Assembly: GCA_964035545.1 (NCBI GenBank)
Contig: OZ037773.1
Span: 815,751 to 879,750 of the forward strand
DNA from: Bugula neritina
Lineage: Eukaryota > Bryozoa > Gymnolaemata > Cheilostomatida > Bugulidae
DNA: 64,000 nucleotides
Reading direction: 5' to 3'
Part shown: positions 47,301-56,664 of the stretch, one piece after another
Position numbering within the stretch: position 1 is the first letter of the stretch
Layout of the letters: the number at the start of each line of letters is the position of its first letter
Notes under the pieces: generated by a model
Database searches by the model: none
What the model was told of the DNA's origin: nothing
What the model saw: only the letters and a program-made list of their open reading frames with translations
Position numbers and translations under genes: made by a program

Positions 47301-50077
47301 CAATTAGCTTCTCACCAATTAATAAGCAAATGCTTTGAGTTTCAATTTATGTTTATCATTTCTAGTGATTGGCTTATTCTCTCCTTATCTGCGTTTATAT
47401 CTATATCTGCATTAAAATAATCTTCAAAGCAAATGATGGTAGCAGTAAAGCTAAACACAAATATCATTAGCTAAAAAACTTGCGCACTACAGACAATGCA
47501 CTGTGTGTAATAGGTCATTCTCATAACAGATTTTCATACCCGTCTAATTTGCGACTTTATACGCTAAGCGGTGAAGTTGCGTTAAATTTAGTGTGCATAG
47601 ATATAAACATGCAATAACACACTTTAAGTATACTTAGCAGTTAGCTCTATGATTGTAATCAGACTACCTCAAATATAATTGCAGAATACTAATTGCTGTG
47701 TTCTGATGGGTTGATTCACGGCTATAGTTGGTGATGATTATTATCATTATCATTTTATTTGGATAAAATAATTCTGGGTAAAAAGTGTTTCATCCAAATA
47801 AAAAGCTGATTCTACAAATAATTATATCTTGTACCAGATTTTGAGTAACCCTGAGTTCTACCTAGATGAAGAGATTATTGTGATTTGTCAGGCTACAGGG
47901 TTTCACACTTTACATGGTCTGATGTTAGTCTACAGAAATGCAACCACCACTTTAGAAACTGGTTGTGTGGAAGATGTTTAAGTACATGGAAATATGACTG
48001 GTATATAATACTGTATTTAGAGTTGTAGTATTTGTAATTTTTTAGTGATAACAAATCAGAATGGCCAGAGTTTGAGCAGTAACAACACTTACACTCCTAC
48101 AAGTAGTGATGTCTCAGGAATTAGAGTAAGCTGTACTGATCAGAATCATCCTAACTGGAAACCTCATGCTAGAGTTCGAGTTGTTTCAACTACTTGTAAG
48201 TGTACAAATGATGACACGACATTTTAAAGATGACAGTAGGAAAACACTTATTAGGAAAACAGACAATTTACCAATAGAAAGCGCACAAATAGGCAATTAA
48301 AAAATGGCCATTTAAAAATATCATTTGAAAAATAAAAAAATATTCAACATGGACTAGTCTAAAGGGAGCATTCAGAATGTGGTTGAGTCCGAAATAGCTT
48401 TCAACAATAAATATGAAGCGTGAATTAGTTAGGCTTCTCGTGAAAGTAGAATTAGTTAACAAATATTTTCAATTTTAAATTGCACATGTTTACAAAAAGC
48501 TATTTTAGACCTGAACAGATGCTGAATGTTCCCTCTTGACTACTCCATGTTGAATTTTCTTCATTTTCCAACTGTTCTTTTCAAACGTCCATTTTCTGAT
48601 TGTCCATTTGCTAAGTGTCTATTTTCAAGTTGTCTATTAGTGAACCACCCGTTTTCCGAATAAGTGTTTTTGAATATTCATGAATTTGTACAAATAACTA
48701 GTCAGTTTATTAACTATCATCACCCAATTAGATTAAGTTAAACTTATTTGGGTGGGAAATTAAATTTCTATCAACTATTAATATACTTTTTCATTAGAAT
48801 TTTAGTAATTTTTTAATGAGTTATGTTATTGGCTCAGTAATTCTCAGGACATGCTGCTCTTTCATTTCTATTTGTATTTGAAACAATGATGTCACTAACT
48901 TATCTGAAAAGTATTTTTCTAATTTGTTTTGAATTTAGACAGGACATGTTGAAACATGGAACTATCAACTATATTCTAGTAAAGCAAAATGACATCTATA
49001 ACAACAGAAAATATATAATAACGCTAACAGATAAACCTTTCCTCATCACACACTGTTTCAATTCTTGTTCTGTCTTGTAATTTTAGCCAACGGAGTAATC
49101 CACATTTCTCACCACTCAGAATCACATCCTTACTTTTATGTCGGAATGGAGAACACAATTACCTGTTCAGCCAGTAACTTTACTAGTCTCAGTCAGTTGA
49201 ATCTAGTCTATGTTGATCAGTTAACCAGCTCTATTGTGTTCAACGCTGGCTGTGACATGGACGAACTTGGTGTCTGGTCCTCCAATAACACTGGACTTAT
49301 TGCGCTTAAACTGAATGTGCATTCAACTTCAGATAATGAATGTCAGTCAGGTGGTGAGCAGTTGATGGTTGATTTCACAGTAGAAGTCAAAACCCCTTAT
49401 CACGTTAACGGATATTTTTACTGCAAAGGCATTGAGAGTGCAACAAGTTCTGATATAGTCTCGGGGAATATTGAATTGAAAGATGTAAGAGGTGAGTATA
49501 TATTTAGTCAGTTTTATGTCTTATCGCTTCTCTTCAAATCTATAAGACCTATTAAAGTTTATTCTACAGAATCATTGCAAGATTAAATGGCATTTAAAAG
49601 TTATGTCTTGAGTACGAATATAAATTTTCAAAATGCTACTGTCCATTTTCTGTTTGCTTCAAAGCTGAAAAACTAAGTAAAGTAACTTGCTGATTATTTC
49701 AATTTTTTTGTCATATCTGTTTATAATTAGGATATTGTAGATAATTATGTTGTTTTGTACTTGCAGTGGCCCCAACAAGCCTGGTGATGTTTGTCGCTCC
49801 AGAACCTATTCAATATGTTAACCTGTCTGTTTCTTTCTCCTGTGAGACTCAGCCGCCAGAAGCTAAATCTGTCTTTATCTACGGTATACAAACATTATAT
49901 GACACCACACAAACATTTTATAACACCATACAAACATTATATGGCATAACACAAACATTATAGGACATCACACAAGCATTATATGATATAACACAAACAT
50001 TATATGGCACCACACAAACATTATATGACATAACACAAACATTATATGTATATGACATCACACAAGCTTGACATATA

Positions 50078-50159
<82 letters not shown>

Positions 50160-51241
50160 AAATAGTTGTAATTGCAGGTGTCTATGGTGGTGCAGGGACA
50201 AAGCTATCTTCTATCAATGCATACACACCAAGAAATACTGAATCCATAACTCTATATTGTATGGACACTACTCATCAGTTTTTGACTAACAACATGTACT
50301 TCAACGCTACCAGGATAATCTTTCCTTTAGGTGATTATGCTTTTTTTAATACAAAATATTCAGTATTGTCTAGATAAAGTTCTAAAGATGGTTTCAGACT
50401 GGTGTTTGCAAAAACACAATAAGTTACTTTTAATTTGCTAGTACTCTTGAAATACACATGCCACAAATTTTCAGACTAAAGACTACCAACATTTGATGTT
50501 TGCTGGTTTGTTTTTTCACATTACTTTAACATGCTAAGTTTGCAATCTTACAGCTTTTGTTTTTCTTTAGAGGCCCCATCAACAATTGCTCCACTAACCA
50601 CGGAGCTAATCACATTGCCACCACTTTCCAGAATCACACCTCCAGATAATAATAATTCAAGCTCTATGCTTACAAGTGGCACAACCACAACAGACATAAT
50701 CAAAGCCACTACCACAAAGACACTTAGTACCAGAACAGAAGAAGAGACAACAACACCAGATCTGGACTTCCCTGTTGAAGCAGACACACCGCAAGCAGAC
50801 GACAAGACTACCAATAAGTATACAGTTAAGTTTGTCACTTTCAAGGACGTTGACGATACACAAAAAGTCGTCAAAGTTGAACCTCCTCAAGGTGAGTAGA
50901 TTTTATTAAACTGGCCATTTTTCTCAATAACCATTGTCCTTGAAAATATTTTTTCAAAGCGATAATAATGTACCAGAAAAAGTAAAAACCCATTAAAGCT
51001 GAATGGCTTTTATTAAATTATGTATTTTTAACTTCCGATAGATTTTGTTGAGTCTTATATTTCCATCTATTTTATAGGTTATACTGCTGCCGCAAAAGCT
51101 GGTGTTGTGTTTGCTCTGATTGCCACTGGTCTGCTGCTCATTGTATCTCTCCTTCTGCTGACGAAGGTGGTGAAGGATCAACCGGTACCAAAGATTGACC
51201 CCAATATAGATTTTATTTACAACAAGCAGAGTGGTGCTTAG
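25813..51241 (+). CDS. Giant Ig-like/mucin transmembrane receptor, complete
   Basis: Exons: 25813-25874, 26105-26186, 26603-26702, 26793-27004, 27478-27687, 28586-28727, 28842-28914, 29070-29260, 29987-30106, 32654-32692, 33071-33448, 34985-35374, 35585-35959, 36907-37290, 37556-37669, 38135-38275, 39148-39768, 39999-40373, 40619-40732, 40995-41144, 41492-41893, 42710-43087, 43279-43632, 44298-44408, 45966-46118, 46494-46892, 47010-47123, 48046-48195, 49087-49491, 49767-49883, 50178-50330, 50571-50891, 51078-51241. The sum, 7,494 nt, is divisible by three and gives 2,497 residues. From 30106 on every junction is phase 1. Architecture: signal peptide, possible propeller, Thr linker, ten one-exon and five split Ig-like modules, one mucin exon, Thr-rich stalk, one TM helix, short tail. 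Weakest points are the exon 4/5 junction and whether exons 1-9 belong to the same transcript. Function unknown; cell-surface recognition is inferred. Confidence 0.82.
27833..28039. mobile_element. hAT-like MITE
   Basis: The ends AGGGTAGGCAACT and AGTTGCCCACCTCT are inverted repeats of the type seen in Charlie-like hAT elements, flanked by TTATAGA on both sides (7 bp, plus one mismatch for the expected 8). It lies in the intron between exons 5 and 6 of the plus gene. Confidence 0.65.
28250..28562. repeat. 16-bp minisatellite
   Basis: About 20 units of TATATACTAACACTAC in the intron just before exon 6 of the plus gene. Each unit contains TACTAAC, the consensus branch-point heptamer. Confidence 0.9.
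29580..29968. repeat. 19-bp minisatellite
   Basis: About 20 units of AGTATAGGCTTACATCTAG, ending 19 bases before the acceptor of exon 9 of the plus gene. Confidence 0.9.
30518..30594. repeat. (TA)n microsatellite
   Basis: Pure TA tract bordering the terminal region of the Penelope-like element. Confidence 0.92.
30597..32260 (-). mobile_element. Penelope-like retroelement, 5'-truncated, long intact ORF
   Basis: ORF 30846-32246 (466 residues) has reverse transcriptase motif A (FDIVEFYPSI), motif B (GSHDGAETCELVG), motif C (GLYRDDGLG), the CNCRNVKTCPLPGEC linker and a C-terminal GIY-YIG nuclease (VYQAKV, TYIGISSTAFKARYYNH, LCSWEK). Intact PLE proteins are longer and include RT fingers before motif A, so the element is 5'-truncated at a (TA)n tract near 32,281. 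It ends at a hammerhead-bearing terminus and a (TA)n tract near 30,595. It lies antisense in the intron between exons 9 and 10 of the plus-strand receptor. The open frame suggests recent insertion. Confidence 0.9.
30693..30753 (-). ncRNA. Degenerate hammerhead motif of the larger Penelope-like element
   Basis: The same layout as the copy at 9,922-9,982: CTGACGA (position 7 is free to vary), stem II, TACTA loop, GTA and stem I. The second core box reads CAAAAC instead of CGAAAC, so the catalytic G12 is replaced by A and self-cleavage should be lost. Confidence 0.7.
32281..32341. repeat. (TA)n microsatellite
   Basis: Pure TA tract at the truncated 5' side of the Penelope-like element. Confidence 0.92.
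32654..32692 (+). CDS. Exon 10: Thr-rich linker
   Basis: A 39-nt phase 1-1 exon encoding VSLSQTTTATTTT, bounded by TTACAG and GTATAA. It joins the N-terminal domain to the first Ig-like module. The preceding 2.5-kb intron carries a Penelope-like element. Confidence 0.6.
33071..37290 (+). CDS. Exons 11-14: first four one-exon Ig-like modules
   Basis: Exons 33071-33448, 34985-35374, 35585-35959 and 36907-37290 alternate between the same two subtypes seen in exons 2-5 of the minus gene. Cysteines occur as LTCRASGF/FTCNATGF, GC, QC/EC and an F-strand motif (GPFICSAS, GPFYCYAQ, GSFSCVGIE, GTFTCIGVE). Exons 12 and 14 share an almost identical central block (about SLSQLYLKFE to ECAGAFNQ) inside otherwise diverged modules, as expected for a local conversion tract. 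Potential N-glycosylation sites are frequent. Confidence 0.8.
34240..34443 (-). mobile_element. tRNA-derived SINE, reverse copy
   Basis: On the minus strand it starts CGTGGTCTAGGGGTTAAAGCG (A-box-like), then GGGTTCGAACCCCGAC (a near-perfect B-box), followed by a body shared with copies at 37.85 and 41.26 kb (TTTAAATGAGGCAC, ACTGGATG.TCTTCC). It lies in the intron between exons 11 and 12 of the plus gene. Confidence 0.75.
37556..38275 (+). CDS. Exons 15-16: split Ig-like module
   Basis: 37556-37669 gives the strand-B half (YVGQIFSFNCFSTPPEA) and 38135-38275 the strand-F half (SYTPTAQDVPYIDITCED). The first half is closest to exon 9 of the minus gene (VAPQSI...FNCFSTPPEA). The intron between the halves contains a reverse-oriented SINE copy. 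Confidence 0.78.
37843..38030 (-). mobile_element. tRNA-derived SINE, diverged reverse copy
   Basis: Same family as 34,240-34,443: shares the AAGTTCATAGTC..CTGTGAGA end, the GAAGCAATTATGACTG body and a decayed B-box (GGGTTTGAACTT on the plus strand). It lies inside the split-module intron 37669-38135. Confidence 0.7.
39148..39768 (+). CDS. Exon 17: mucin-like repeat exon
   Basis: 621 nt, 207 residues, built from an 18-bp unit (APPVTT/APPVTA). It starts after ATTTTAG with LIIMTTTTTSSTTTT and ends PPSSNTSTMN before GTCAGT, exactly as in the minus-strand copy, but with a different repeat number and variant order (207 versus 215 residues). Expected to be a rigid O-glycosylated spacer and to vary in length between alleles. 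Confidence 0.82.
39999..46892 (+). CDS. Exons 18-26: Ig-like modules in the inverted-duplicate arm
   Basis: Order: Ig (39999-40373), split Ig (40619-40732 with 40995-41144), Ig (41492-41893), Ig (42710-43087), Ig (43279-43632), split Ig (44298-44408 with 45966-46118), Ig (46494-46892). Lengths of most exons equal those of minus-gene exons 12-20. The exception is exon 22 (42710-43087), which resembles exon 18 of the same gene (VG..V.F.CHA, FVGCK.G, GPD.Q.CL, NVTADL/NITADL) more than its positional partner at 3703-4083, suggesting replacement by an internal copy. Exon 23 ends right before an in-frame TAA in its intron, typical of the read-through ORFs here. Confidence 0.82.
41255..41446 (-). 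mobile_element. tRNA-derived SINE, reverse copy present in one arm only
   Basis: Same family as the two previous copies, including the TTTAAATGAGGCAC block and a CTTCTAGACCACG end. The corresponding intron in the minus gene (4860-4992, only 133 bp) lacks it, so it inserted after the inverted duplication or was lost there. Confidence 0.7.
44415..45757. mobile_element. 1,343-bp insert in one duplicate arm, flanked by TTGTAAGT
   Basis: The matching intron in the minus gene (1504-1709) is continuous, while here 1,343 bp separate two copies of TTGTAAGT (44,407-44,414 and 45,758-45,765). The repeat includes the exon 24 splice donor. Inside, the minus strand shows short exon-like acidic stretches with splice-type borders (VAVDFSDSESELDDTQ near 45,690 and FETESDHDDFMESDEYWAEF near 45,450). 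I found no terminal inverted repeats. It could be a transposon-like insertion with an 8-bp duplication, or the ancestral state with a deletion in the other arm. Confidence 0.5.
47010..50330 (+). CDS. Exons 27-31: membrane-proximal split and one-exon Ig-like modules
   Basis: 47010-47123 with 48046-48195, 49087-49491, and 49767-49883 with 50178-50330. The first split module is a close relative of exons 19-20 (VPPMSE..VD, PWPIVENAPFT, then YTPTSSDVSGIRVSC), so this pair was duplicated within the gene. The last split module lies just before the stalk. The intron inside the last module is filled by a 21-bp minisatellite and a (TA)n tract. Confidence 0.78.
47836..48005 (+). pseudogene. Truncated Ig-exon fragment inside an intron
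   Basis: The stretch repeats the beginning of exon 23 (about 43295-43465) almost base for base: LSNPEFYLDEE, then TGFHTLHGLMLVYRNATTTLETGC. It then has TTTAAG in place of the exon's GTTCAAG, giving an in-frame TAA, and stops after roughly half a module. No usable acceptor precedes it in frame and it lies between the two halves of the split module 47010/48046. It is a partial duplicate, not an exon. Confidence 0.8.
48236..48676. mobile_element. MITE-like inverted-repeat element
   Basis: The left end GGAAAACACTTATTAGGAAA is reverse complementary, with few mismatches, to the right end near 48,635-48,672 (TTTTCCGAATAAGTGTTTTT). The interior is non-coding. It lies in the intron between exons 28 and 29 of the plus gene. 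Confidence 0.5.
49885..50070. repeat. About 21-bp minisatellite
   Basis: Eight to nine units of ACAAACATTATATGACATCAC type in the intron following exon 30 of the plus gene. Confidence 0.85.
50080..50157. repeat. (TA)n microsatellite
   Basis: Pure TA tract ending about 20 bases before the acceptor of exon 31 of the plus gene; follows a 21-bp minisatellite. Confidence 0.92.
50571..51241 (+). CDS. Exons 32-33: Ser/Thr stalk, transmembrane helix and cytoplasmic tail
   Basis: Exon 32 (50571-50891) encodes about 107 residues rich in Thr, Ser and Pro followed by an acidic/lysine part, a likely O-glycosylated stalk. Exon 33 (51078-51241) encodes a transmembrane segment (AGVVFALIATGLLLIVSLLL), a basic stop-transfer (TKVVK) and a tail of about 24 residues containing PVPKIDPNIDFIYNK, ending GA-stop at 51241. 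Nearly the same tail ends the neighbouring mucin-like gene (53002-53162). It has one tyrosine (FIYNK) but no recognised ITAM or ITIM. Confidence 0.88.
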
Positions 51242-51470
51242 ATTTGGTTTCAAATGATGCATGTTATGAATAGATCCTTCATTGTATTAACAGATGTGTC
51301 TGCTTCGTAAAGAATTTCGAATTGAGTAATCACTAAGTTAGTTGTTGAACATGTAAATGTGCTTATATTATTTATTTTTACAAAGTTAGTAATTATGATT
51401 GACCTAATGTATTATAGACAACACAATTATAGTGAAGACTAGTTTTTAAGACAGCAGATAGACTGTTAAC

Positions 51471-51476
51471 AATAAA
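51471..51476 (+). promoter_or_regulatory. Probable polyadenylation signal of the plus-strand receptor
   Basis: AATAAA 230 bases after the stop codon at 51241, the first such hexamer downstream. Chosen by position only. Confidence 0.45.
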
Positions 51477-53001
51477 ATTTTCTGTAATAAAAACTGTTAA
51501 TTCATTTATCAAGATATTTTCTGTATGATCATGGTCAGAAGTTATTGATCTGTTTCTTTGTGTGAAATGGACGTCCATTTACGTCAACACGCAAGTGTCC
51601 TGCCTAAAGTGCACATGTCAGCATCTTCCTTAGAGTCCAGTTTAGCTCTGGTTATTGGGCAAGCTAGATAGAGTTTTTTGTTTAAACAGCTGATGTAGAA
51701 CAAATAAAAACTAGTAAGTTCATTAGTATTATATATAATTTGCCAAACTTCTGCATGGGCTTTACAAGAAATAAAACAGTAGAAAAGTTGAGAAATGAAA
51801 AACTTGATTACGTACTACTATTGTTCTACCAACTAAAATGTTGCAAATAAGCTAAAACTCACTCATTACCCCTTAATGATTCACATATTTACATGTGAAT
51901 AAACAGAATTTTCTATTATTTCCTATATTACTTTTAATTACTAAAGCATTACCAGTCAGTATGAAAGTTAGTACTTTTGCAGGTCATGTCTAGAAATTAG
52001 AGTTTTGTTATAGGTGACTTATATTTTGGGTTTACTCAGATTATAGGAAACTATACAGGAAATGAGCCTTAGCAAACTGCATTACACAAACTCAACAGAC
52101 AACTTGGGATTGACAACTTGGAACACAGCATCCCAGAAATCCTGATACTTAACTTGAAAATTTAACAGAGAACTTGACCGATAACTTGACTCACCGTTTG
52201 ACACATTACTGATCAACTGCTTACAGAACTTACTATAATCTTCAAATACGTGATCAAGTAAAGCCATATTCAAACTCGTGCTAATATTGTGGTGGCTCGA
52301 TAGACTGCTATCGTAATAGAAAAGGGGAAAGCAATAATTATTTTCTAACTGTAAGATGGGGTCATTGCGTGTGTAGAAAGATGACCCGAGACAACAAACC
52401 CTCCAATAGGAATCGTCAATTATTATTAGGACTGTGGCTTCCCCGTAGTAAAACAGTTGTTAGTAGACAGGCAAACTAGAAACACTGTACTGTATTGTTG
52501 TAGAATATCTGAGTAGATGTAGAGTTTTATTTGCGTACGTATTTGTGTAAATATACTTCTTTATTATTTGAAACTACAGTTGTGAGATTGATTGGATTAC
52601 AAGCAATGCACTAATTTGATTATACACTGAAACCCACAAGAGTAAAATTATAACAATATGACCTGTGAGATAAGTTATGAAATAAAGACAGTCGCAGAGT
52701 CATGTCCAAACCAAGTGGCAGATAGCTGCCTCCACAGGAACACTTAACTTGATAAAGACTACAGCTTCAGCATTATGATAAAACTAATTTTGTATTATAG
52801 AATTACTATTTACTATACGTGTAGTTTAATTTCACTGTAGGGTATTCTCTTTAATCAAGTAAAACAAAACAAAATATATTTTATAGATATTTATGTTTTA
52901 TTTAAGTTTTAATGATGGCAACAATAGAATATTCAATAATTTAAAAATTTGACAAAGCGTTTAACTTAGAGCTCCGAACAGCTTCAGAACCAACAAACTT
53001 T
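51477..53001. other. Spacer between convergent genes
   Basis: 3' ends of the plus-strand receptor and the minus-strand mucin-like gene meet here. A 63-codon minus-strand ORF at 52082-52273 has no splice support or recognisable motif. No other gene is seen. Confidence 0.5.
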
Positions 53002-54829
53002 TCAAGCCACATTCTTGTTGTAAATAAAATCGATATTAGGATCAATTTTGGGTCGTTCTTGGCTAATCCACAACTTGGTGAAGAGAGCCACGGACAAGAT
53101 TAGCATTATTCCTATGACTACCAGCAAGTAAATACTGGCAACCTTCAGAGAGTTCACTTTATCTGCAAAACAGCAGAGAAATGAACTTTATAATAATTGT
53201 TAGAAACAGTGCCGTCCATAAAAACTGGAGGTTTGCTTGTAATATTTTAAAACTATACTGATTTTATTTCAAATTGATTAACATAGCTTTCAAAAGAAAA
53301 AATGATCCGTTTTGTCAGAGTTGTAGGCAATAGGTGTCATAATACCATGAAATTTACACTAAGTAGAGTGTATTGCATCAAGTTATTTGAAGTCAGTTTA
53401 CTACCTTAATGCAGTCAGGTACGTGACTTACAAATACTAACCAACATTACAATGTCTGTATACTTTGTCAATGTCTTTCTACACAAAGAGAAGCTAGGAA
53501 ATATATGAAGGGAACTCATATAAAATCATTTTTTATACTAAGCTTAGTTTTATTTCCCGTGTTATCAAGTGAAGATTATTGATGCTGTAAGACTTTATAC
53601 AAACACCAAAGCACCAACGTGAAAAGTACTGCTGTCTTGATATTTACTTTTGCTACAACTTGTTTCGACAGCTGCTCGTTTATCAAAAATTTGAGAATGT
53701 GAACAGTGTCCATAATACCTGGAAAGTTGCCACTTGTTATTGCTGTGTCCTGTTTAGGCGTTGGTTGCCCTGTGTATGCAGCATTAGTTGGTCTTCGAGT
53801 AAGGAGGATAGTCACTAGAGGAGTTGTGGTGGATACAGTGCGTGCTTGAGTAGGTGCTTGAGTAGGTGCTTGAGTTGGTGCTTGAGTTGGTGCTTGAGTA
53901 GGTGCTTGAGTAGGTGCTTGAGTAGGTGCTTGAGTTGGTGCTTGAGTTGGTGCTTGGGTTGGTGCTTGAGTAGGTGCTTGAGTAGGTGCTTGAGTTGGTG
54001 CTTGAGTTGGTGCTTGAGTAGGTGCTTGAGTAGGTGCTTGAGTAGGTGCTTGAGTTGGTGCTTGAGTTGGTGCTTGGGTTGGTGCTTGAGTAGGTGCTTG
54101 AGTAGGTGCTTGAGTTGGTGCTTGAGTTGGTGCTTGAGTAGGTGCTTGAGTAGGTGCTTGAGTAGGTGCTTGAGTTGGTGGTTGAGTTGGTGCTTGAGTA
54201 GGTGCTTGAGTAGGTGCTTGAGTAGGTGCTTGAGTTGGTGCTTGAGTTGGTGCTTGAGTTGGTGCTTGAGTTGGTGCTTGAGTTGGTGCTTGAGTGACTG
54301 GCATCGTAGTGGTTGGCATCGTAGTGGCTGACATCGTAGTGGTTGACATCGTAGTTGCTGACATCGTAGTGGCTGACATCGTAGTAGTTGGCATCGTAGT
54401 GGCTGACATCGTAGTGGTTGGCATTGTAGTGTTTGGCATCGTAGTGGCTGACATCGTAGTGGTTGGCATTGTAGTGGTTGGCATCGTAGTGGCTGACATT
54501 GTAGTGGCTGACATCGTAGTGGTTGGCGTTGTAGTGGTTGGCATCGTGGTGGTTGGCATCGTAGTGGTTGGCATCGTGGTATTTGGCATCGTAGTGGTTG
54601 GCATCGTAGTGGTTGGCATCGTAGTGGTTGGCGTTACAGTAGTTGAAGTTGAAAGTGTGGTTTGTGCAAACCTAACAAATTGATACAAAAAATGGTTTCA
54701 TACCAAAACTTGACTAGCCACAGAAACAGGAATTTTATGGTGGGTATTACATCAAAGAACTTACACAAAATTGGTCAGGAATAAGAGGGTAGCACTACGC
54801 CACATCCAACAACTTCTTCCCTTTGTCAT
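53002..54829 (-). CDS. Mucin-like type I membrane protein with the shared receptor tail
   Basis: Exons 54765-54829, 53719-54671 and 53002-53162 give 1,179 nt and 392 residues. Exon 1 is a signal peptide (MTKGRSCWMWRSATLLFLTN) completed by FVFA from exon 2, with cleavage likely before QTT. Exon 2 holds about 45 residues of Thr-Pro-Met repeats, more TTTM[PS] repeats, then some 35 copies of TQAP. It leaves at CCAG|GTATTA; the longer open frame to 53576 is intron read-through. Exon 3 encodes a TM helix (IYLLVVIGIMLILSVALF), a KLW boundary and a tail with PKIDPNIDFIYNK, matching the Ig receptor that converges on it from the left. There is no Ig module. AATAAA on the minus strand at 52897-52902 suits a poly(A) signal. 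Role unknown; a glycosylated surface partner of the Ig genes is an inference. Confidence 0.85.
53850..54640 (-). repeat. Coding minisatellites TQAP and TTTM-P/S in the mucin-like gene
   Basis: 53,846-54,290 is a 12-bp tandem repeat coding TQAP, with a longer super-period visible in the pattern of TAC/AAC and GGG/GAG variants. 54,290-54,640 is a related repeat coding TTTMP, ATTM and variants. Frame is kept throughout because the unit is a multiple of three. Length polymorphism is expected. Confidence 0.85.
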
Positions 54830-56006
54830 TTTGTCAAACTCGACTAGTTTACTTGAGTGACTGCAGTTTGAGAAATTAAAACAGTTTCACAGAGTGTTGT
54901 GCCTTCAATGTAAATATTCTACATATCATTGAACATATTTTTTCTCTCACATTCAAATTAATAACTTTTAGCAGACATCAAAAATAAAACTGGAGCTTTC
55001 AGTGATTAGGCTGCGTGTTGCAGTGGATAATAATGGTCAACAATAATTTCTGTTAGTTTTATGATACGGCAGACTTCATAGCTGCGACTGAAAACATCAA
55101 GTGATCAGAAATCCCAAATTAAATCAACACTTGTTTCTACAAAATTATTTGTAAAAAATAATAAGTTTGAGTGTACAACCCTCAGTCTGTAGATGATAGC
55201 TAAGATATGTGAACATTTAATTACTGCGTAAATGACAAGAGTCAGGAATCTTTCAAACCAAGAAAATATATAAAAATCTGGTGAAACAGAAAATTGGTGC
55301 AAGAAAACAAACTGATTTCTAAACAACTTACACAATGCTGAAGAGCAACTGTAAGCACAGGTTTCTCCTATATTATCATTCAATAGAGTAAGTGTGAAGT
55401 TCCATAAGACATCACATTAGCTAGCAAATTTCTTAGCATTTCTAACAAATGATTGCAACAATGGCCACCTTGAACTATGTTTCATTGTTTGAAATATTTA
55501 TAATTTCATAATATAAAATAATATGGTTTTACACAAAAATTAATTCAATTGTACATTCTATGAGAATAAAATAATAGAAAATGCTACATTTTATAGTTTA
55601 TAGTTGATATGAAAAAGTGAATTTTATCATTTTATATATTCATATAAAACTTAAGACAATTGTTCATAAAATTATAACAAATTTATTATGAAAAATTGCA
55701 TAGTAATAGCAAGATTGAAATGTGGAAATGGTATAATTTGATAGAAAAAGTCTATTATCAAAAGTGTGCATTCCAAAATCCTTAATTCACTTGTAACCTG
55801 TTATGAAAAGCACACATTTATTAAATGAGATGAAATACACAGCACAGCATACACAGTGTATAGTAGCGCATGATTAATAGAGGTAATATATAGTGTGTAC
55901 ATATAGTAGTACAACTGGAAACAACTTTATATAAAACATTTACATATTTATCTTGAACTGAGCCTGTAGGAAACTTCAAGTCATGTGAACACATAATCCT
56001 AGAGTA
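54830..56006. other. Spacer upstream of the mucin-like gene
   Basis: AT-rich, no convincing exon. It should contain the promoter of the minus-strand mucin-like gene. Confidence 0.5.
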
Positions 56007-56607
56007 TACATGGGAACATAACTACTAGTATATACATGGGAACATAACTACCAATATATACATGGGAACATAACTACTAGTATATACATGGGAACATAAC
56101 TACTAATATATACATGGGAACATAACTACTAGAGTATACATGGGAACATAACTACTAATATATACATGGGAACATAACTACTAGTATATACATGGGAACA
56201 TAACTACTAATATATACATGGGAACATAACTACTAGTGTATACATGGGAACATAACTACCAATATATACATGGGAACATAACTACTAATATATACATGGG
56301 AACATAACTACTAGAGTATACATGGGAACATAATTACTAGTATTATATACATGGGAACATAACTACTAATATATACATGGGAACATAACTACTAATATAT
56401 ACATGGGAACATAACTACTAATATATACATGGGAACATAACTACTAGTATATACATGGGAACATAACTACCAATATATACATGGGAACATAACTACTAAT
56501 ATATACATGGGAACATAACTACTAGAGTATACATGGGAACATAACTACTAGTATATACATGGGAACATAACTACTAGTATATACATGGGAACATAACTAC
56601 TAGTGTA
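56007..56607. repeat. 26-bp minisatellite downstream of PGAM5
   Basis: About 24 units of TATACATGGGAACATAACTA plus CTAATA, starting roughly 60 bases past the PGAM5 stop on the minus strand; probably 3'-UTR or just downstream. Confidence 0.9.
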
Positions 56608-56664
56608 CACATGGCTGAACAAAGAACATGAACTTAGTGCTGATAAGGATGACTTCAGCGTCAA

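Noticed and set aside
52082-52273. Minus-strand ORF of 63 codons as a small gene or exon
   Set aside because: No splice support, signal peptide or known motif; within the spacer between convergent genes.
53576-53718. Extension of the mucin-like ORF to a stop at 53576
   Set aside because: Reading on past CCAG|GTATTA gives a non-repetitive tail without the conserved ending; splicing to 53162 keeps frame and adds the TM and shared tail.
53846-54683. Plus-strand Cys/Leu/Ser and Val/Ile ORFs
   Set aside because: Antisense shadows of the TQAP and TTTMP coding repeats.
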